Of a stretch of 18,770 nt of DNA, positions 16,104-18,770 are shown one piece after another. The translations under genes were made by a program, and so were the position numbers. The DNA lies in NCBI GenBank assembly GCA_002336915.1, contig DDET01000009.1, forward strand, positions 13,084 to 31,853, written 5' to 3'. The first letter of the stretch is position 1. Every line of letters begins with the position of its first letter. The notes below the pieces were generated by a model. That model searched no databases, was not told the DNA's origin, and saw only the letters and a program-made list of their open reading frames with translations. The stretch is from Bacteroidetes bacterium UBA1947 (lineage in GTDB: Bacteria > Bacteroidota > Bacteroidia > Chitinophagales > Chitinophagaceae).

Positions 16104-16769
16104 TTAACCCTTATTGTCTTTCTTTTCAACAGCCTTTGCTGTATCTGCTGCTGCATTAGCCTGGGGAGCCGCTACAGGCATATTACCCAGTGTAAACGCG
16201 TCACCACCATTGCTACTCTGTATTTGTTTGATATATGCTATCACCTGCCAACGCTGCTTTACGTCAAGCTGGCTGGCATAAGAGCCCATCATATTCTTAC
16301 CATATTTTGCAGCTGCATACATTTGGCCTACTGGCATATGCAGGTATTTGGCGTCTTTGAAATTTGCAGGCATTGCCGCAAATTTTCCATTTTTATATAA
16401 TGGTCCCTGTCCGTCAAGTTCAGCTCCATGGCATATTGCACAGTAAATGTTGAACAGGCGTTGCCCCTCTTTCATTTCCCCTTCGTTAAAGCGTAATGCC
16501 GTTGTATATGTCTTATATGCATTGGTATCGCCTTCTACCAGGTGATCAGGCAACTCGTGTCCCATTGCTATGGTACCTGCTACCGGCGGCCTGCTCGTCT
16601 GGCTATCGGCAAAGTTGGGATTGTATGTATAAGCATCGTAAGCACGCGAGTAGGTCATGTCAGGTGCATAGACCTTACCCGGATTGCGGCGAGTGTTGCC
16701 GCTATTGCATGCCGTCAGCCCCAGTCCTATTATAAGGCTTGCCACTACTATGCTTTGGGTCTTATTCAT
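16104..16769 (-). CDS. actE: Alternative complex III monohaem cytochrome c lipoprotein ActE
   Basis: Periplasmic monohaem c-type cytochrome of alternative complex III. The 221-residue precursor has a lipoprotein signal: hydrophobic segment 8-20 and lipobox LTAC with Cys21 as the lipidated residue. The haem-binding motif CAICH is at 110-114. The Met pair in GKNMMGSY (158-164) supplies the likely axial ligand. Residues about 95-185 form the class I cytochrome fold. The C-terminal 30 residues are an Ala/Lys-rich tail (ANAAADTAKAVEKKDNKG). It probably relays electrons from the complex to the CuA centre of the downstream oxidase. Its start codon is directly preceded by a sequence nearly identical to the actD leader. 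Confidence 0.95.
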   Translation of the reverse strand: MNKTQSIVVASLIIGLGLTACNSGNTRRNPGKVYAPDMTYSRAYDAYTYNPNFADSQTSRPPVAGTIAMGHELPDHLVEGDTNAYKTYTTALRFNEGEMKEGQRLFNIYCAICHGAELDGQGPLYKNGKFAAMPANFKDAKYLHMPVGQMYAAAKYGKNMMGSYASQLDVKQRWQVIAYIKQIQSSNGGDAFTLGNMPVAAPQANAAADTAKAVEKKDNKG

Positions 16770-16817
16770 ATTAATTTAAAATTCTAAAGTCAAAATTCAA
16801 AAAGTATCGTACTCTTA
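16770..16817 (-). repeat. intergenic leader repeat, copy in front of actE
   Basis: Contains a 27-nt stretch (16778-16804) identical to 17396-17422. On both sides the similarity continues with small differences: TTAAGAG on the 5' side (minus strand), which here includes the actD stop, and AATTAA just before the ATG. It is very A+T-rich, with TTTTGAATTTTGACTTTAG on the minus strand. Confidence 0.85.
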
Positions 16818-17387
16818 AGCTAATTCATAAGGCTCTTTCTTGTCCCAGCGGCCATACCACCAGTCAGCTTCAGCAACCTGTATATTAGTTTCAACGGCAC
16901 CTGTTGTTTTCAAAAAATCTATTACTTCCTGCTCATTTGTATGGTCATTCAGTTCTATAGCCATCACAAAAAGATCATCACTTTGGCGTGGATGAAACAC
17001 GTGCTTTTTAACACCCGGCATTACCTGGTTAAGGTAGCACCACGTAAGCACCATACCCACAGCCGAGAACAATACGGTAAGCTCAAAAGTTATCGGTATG
17101 AATGCCGGTAATGAAAAGTGAGGTTTACCACCAAAATTGATAGGCCAGTCGGATGTAAATATCCATGACATAAAGCCTAAGGCAGTGCTGGTACCACAAA
17201 GACCGAAGATAAAACCGGCAGTATGCAGGTCCGTATCCTTCAGGCCCATAGCATGGTCAAGACCGTGCACCGGGAAAGGCGTATATACATCGTGCATTTT
17301 ATAACCGCTATGACGTACTGATTTCACAGCTGGAAACAATACTTCTTCATCATCATAAGCCGCTACAGCAAATTTCTTTATAGCCAT
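16815..17387 (-). CDS. actD: Alternative complex III subunit ActD (DUF3341)
   Basis: Small membrane subunit of alternative complex III. The 190-residue protein has a soluble N-terminal part (KFAVAAYDDEEVLFPAVKSV) typical of DUF3341. Two membrane helices follow at about 55-75 (AGFIFGLCGTSTALGFMSW) and 97-120 (PITFELTVLFSAVGMVLT). The cytoplasmic C-terminal part contains HPRQSDDLFVMAIEL. No redox cofactor motif is seen, in agreement with a structural role next to ActC. The start at 17387 (MAIKKFAV) is directly preceded by the leader repeat shared with actE. Confidence 0.95.
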   Translation of the reverse strand: MAIKKFAVAAYDDEEVLFPAVKSVRHSGYKMHDVYTPFPVHGLDHAMGLKDTDLHTAGFIFGLCGTSTALGFMSWIFTSDWPINFGGKPHFSLPAFIPITFELTVLFSAVGMVLTWCYLNQVMPGVKKHVFHPRQSDDLFVMAIELNDHTNEQEVIDFLKTTGAVETNIQVAEADWWYGRWDKKEPYELA

Positions 17388-17434
17388 TTTAATTCAAAAT
17401 TCTAAAGTCAAAATTCAAAAAGCTTTCGCTCTTA
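17388..17434 (-). repeat. intergenic leader repeat, copy in front of actD
   Basis: Contains the 27-nt stretch at 17396-17422 identical to that in front of actE. The flanks also match in part: TTAAGAG upstream on the minus strand, and GAATTAAA against AAATTAAT before the ATG. It fills most of the 57-base gap between actC and actD. Confidence 0.85.
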
Positions 17435-17444
17435 ACTTTCATTA

Positions 17445-18770
17445 TTAGTGTGCGTGGGCAGCAGTTTGCTCGCGTACAAATTCTTCCGTGCTCTTCTCTT
17501 CTATCGAAGCCATTCTTCTCTTCTGGGCTTCGCCCGATGTTTTCAGTACGTGTTTAATTTCAGCAACCGCAACTATCGGGAAGTATTTCGCAAAGAGGAA
17601 ATAGCAGGTAAAGAACAAACCAAATGTACCCAGGTAGAAACCTACCTCTGTCCATGTAGGTGAGTAGTAAGACCAGCTACTTGGCAGGTAATCACGATAC
17701 AATGATGTAACGATGATCACGAAACGCTCGAACCACATACCTATGTTCACTACTATCGACATAATGAAAGTAAATGGAATGTTACGGCGCAGTTTTTTGA
17801 ACCAGAACAGCTGTGGCGACACCACGTTACAAGTCATCATTGCCCAGTAGCTCCACCAGTAAGGACCGGCGATACGCCATTTGAACGCAGCACCTTCATA
17901 AGGGTTGGCGCTATACCATGATATGAAAAGCTCTGTAAGGTATGCGCAACCTACTATAGAACCGGTAAGCACTATTACCTTATTCATCGCCTCAAGGTGG
18001 CCAACAGTAATATAATCTTCAAGGTGTAATATCTTACGTGACAGTACCAGCAGGGTATTCACCATCGCAAAGCCTGAGAATACGGCACCCGCAACGAAGT
18101 ATGGCGGGAAGATGGTAGTATGCCAGCCAGGTATTACAGATGTAGCAAAGTCAAAGGATACTATGGTGTGTACAGAAAGTACCAGTGGTGTTGAAAGGCC
18201 TGCCAATACAAGTGCAAGTGCTTCCTGACGCTGCCAGTTCTTTGCAGTTCCCGTCCAGCCAAACGAGGCAAATCCATACATCATTTTGCGGAATTTCGTT
18301 TTAGCCCTGTCGCGGATAGTTGCAAAATCGGGGATAAGACCTGAATACCAGAACAACAATGATACTGTGAAGTAAGTAGATATCGCAAATACGTCCCAAA
18401 GCAGGGCCGAGTTAAAGTTGGGCCATAAAGCACCGCGTGAGTTAGGATAAGGCAGTACAAAGAAACCATCCCATACACGACCCATGTGGAAGATAGGGAA
18501 CTGGCCCGCGCACATTACAGCAAAGATCGTCATCGCTTCAGCCGCACGGTTCACACCTGTACGCCAGCCTTGCCTGAACAGCAGAAGGATCGCCGAGATA
18601 AGGGTACCCGCGTGACCGATACCGATCCACCATACAAAGTTGGTGATGTCCCAACCCCAGCCCACGGTACGATTAATACCCCAGGTTCCTATACCCCAAT
18701 AAACTTCCCATGTTACGCAGAACACACCATTGTCCAATAGGGCAAGGGAGAAAAAGAAACCAACATACCA
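17445..18770 (-). CDS. actC: Alternative complex III quinol-site membrane subunit ActC (NrfD family), 5' end beyond window
   Basis: NrfD/PsrC-type membrane subunit with the quinol-binding site of alternative complex III; 441 residues are visible. The frame stays open to the right edge (WYVGFFFSLALLDNG), so the true start lies outside and a TTG at 18737 is internal. About ten membrane segments are visible, with WIGIGHAGTLISAILLLF near the start, a family hallmark around the quinol site. Other NrfD-like segments are MGRVWDGFFVLPYPNSRG and SWYSANPYEGAAF. The C-terminus is hydrophilic and ends REQTAAHAH. By family length only some tens of residues are missing. actB and actA are expected upstream beyond the edge. 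Confidence 0.95.
   Translation of the reverse strand, partial: WYVGFFFSLALLDNGVFCVTWEVYWGIGTWGINRTVGWGWDITNFVWWIGIGHAGTLISAILLLFRQGWRTGVNRAAEAMTIFAVMCAGQFPIFHMGRVWDGFFVLPYPNSRGALWPNFNSALLWDVFAISTYFTVSLLFWYSGLIPDFATIRDRAKTKFRKMMYGFASFGWTGTAKNWQRQEALALVLAGLSTPLVLSVHTIVSFDFATSVIPGWHTTIFPPYFVAGAVFSGFAMVNTLLVLSRKILHLEDYITVGHLEAMNKVIVLTGSIVGCAYLTELFISWYSANPYEGAAFKWRIAGPYWWSYWAMMTCNVVSPQLFWFKKLRRNIPFTFIMSIVVNIGMWFERFVIIVTSLYRDYLPSSWSYYSPTWTEVGFYLGTFGLFFTCYFLFAKYFPIVAVAEIKHVLKTSGEAQKRRMASIEEKSTEEFVREQTAAHAH

Noticed and set aside
18737..18737. TTG at 18737 as the start of actC
   Set aside because: The frame is open and hydrophobic up to the window edge, so the TTG is an internal Leu codon.

Overview
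The window is ordinary chromosomal DNA of a member of the Bacteroidota, most likely a Chitinophagaceae-like organism. Signs of this are a type IX secretion (T9SS) C-terminal sorting domain, DUF4421 and small porin-family beta-barrels, an alternative complex III plus cytochrome oxidase operon, and several TAnnTTTG boxes (the Bacteroidota -7 element) just upstream of start codons. The family-level placement is inference. I see no tRNA, rRNA, CRISPR array, insertion sequence, phage gene or defence system.

Left part (1-5542, + strand): a short leader with a strong nested hairpin precedes rng (RNase G/E family). A terminator follows, then a 1020-residue secreted protein. That protein has exactly seven propeller-type repeats of about 64 residues, three Ig-like domains and a T9SS sorting domain. 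Another terminator follows, then a small gene (5122-5542) that appears broken by two frameshifts.

Middle part (5560-11806): a stand-alone LpxD-type acyltransferase on the - strand is divergent from a class IV aminotransferase (PabC/IlvE fold) that starts at TTG. Next come two related outer-membrane beta-barrel genes in tandem, a strong terminator, gltX (glutamyl-tRNA synthetase) and a DUF4421 outer-membrane protein. A hairpin able to act in both directions separates these from the convergent respiratory operon.

Right part (11858-18770, - strand, read right to left): actC (cut by the window edge), actD, actE, actF, coxB, coxA. Alternative complex III oxidises menaquinol through its membrane and cytochrome c subunits. 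It passes electrons to the cytochrome c oxidase encoded by coxB (CuA subunit) and coxA (haem/CuB proton pump). actA and actB are expected just beyond the right edge. No subunit III gene follows coxA before the terminator.

I did not find a convincing undescribed system. The observations most worth checking are the near-identical leaders in front of actD and actE, the nested hairpin before rng, the seven-bladed T9SS cargo protein, and the twice-frameshifted small gene.
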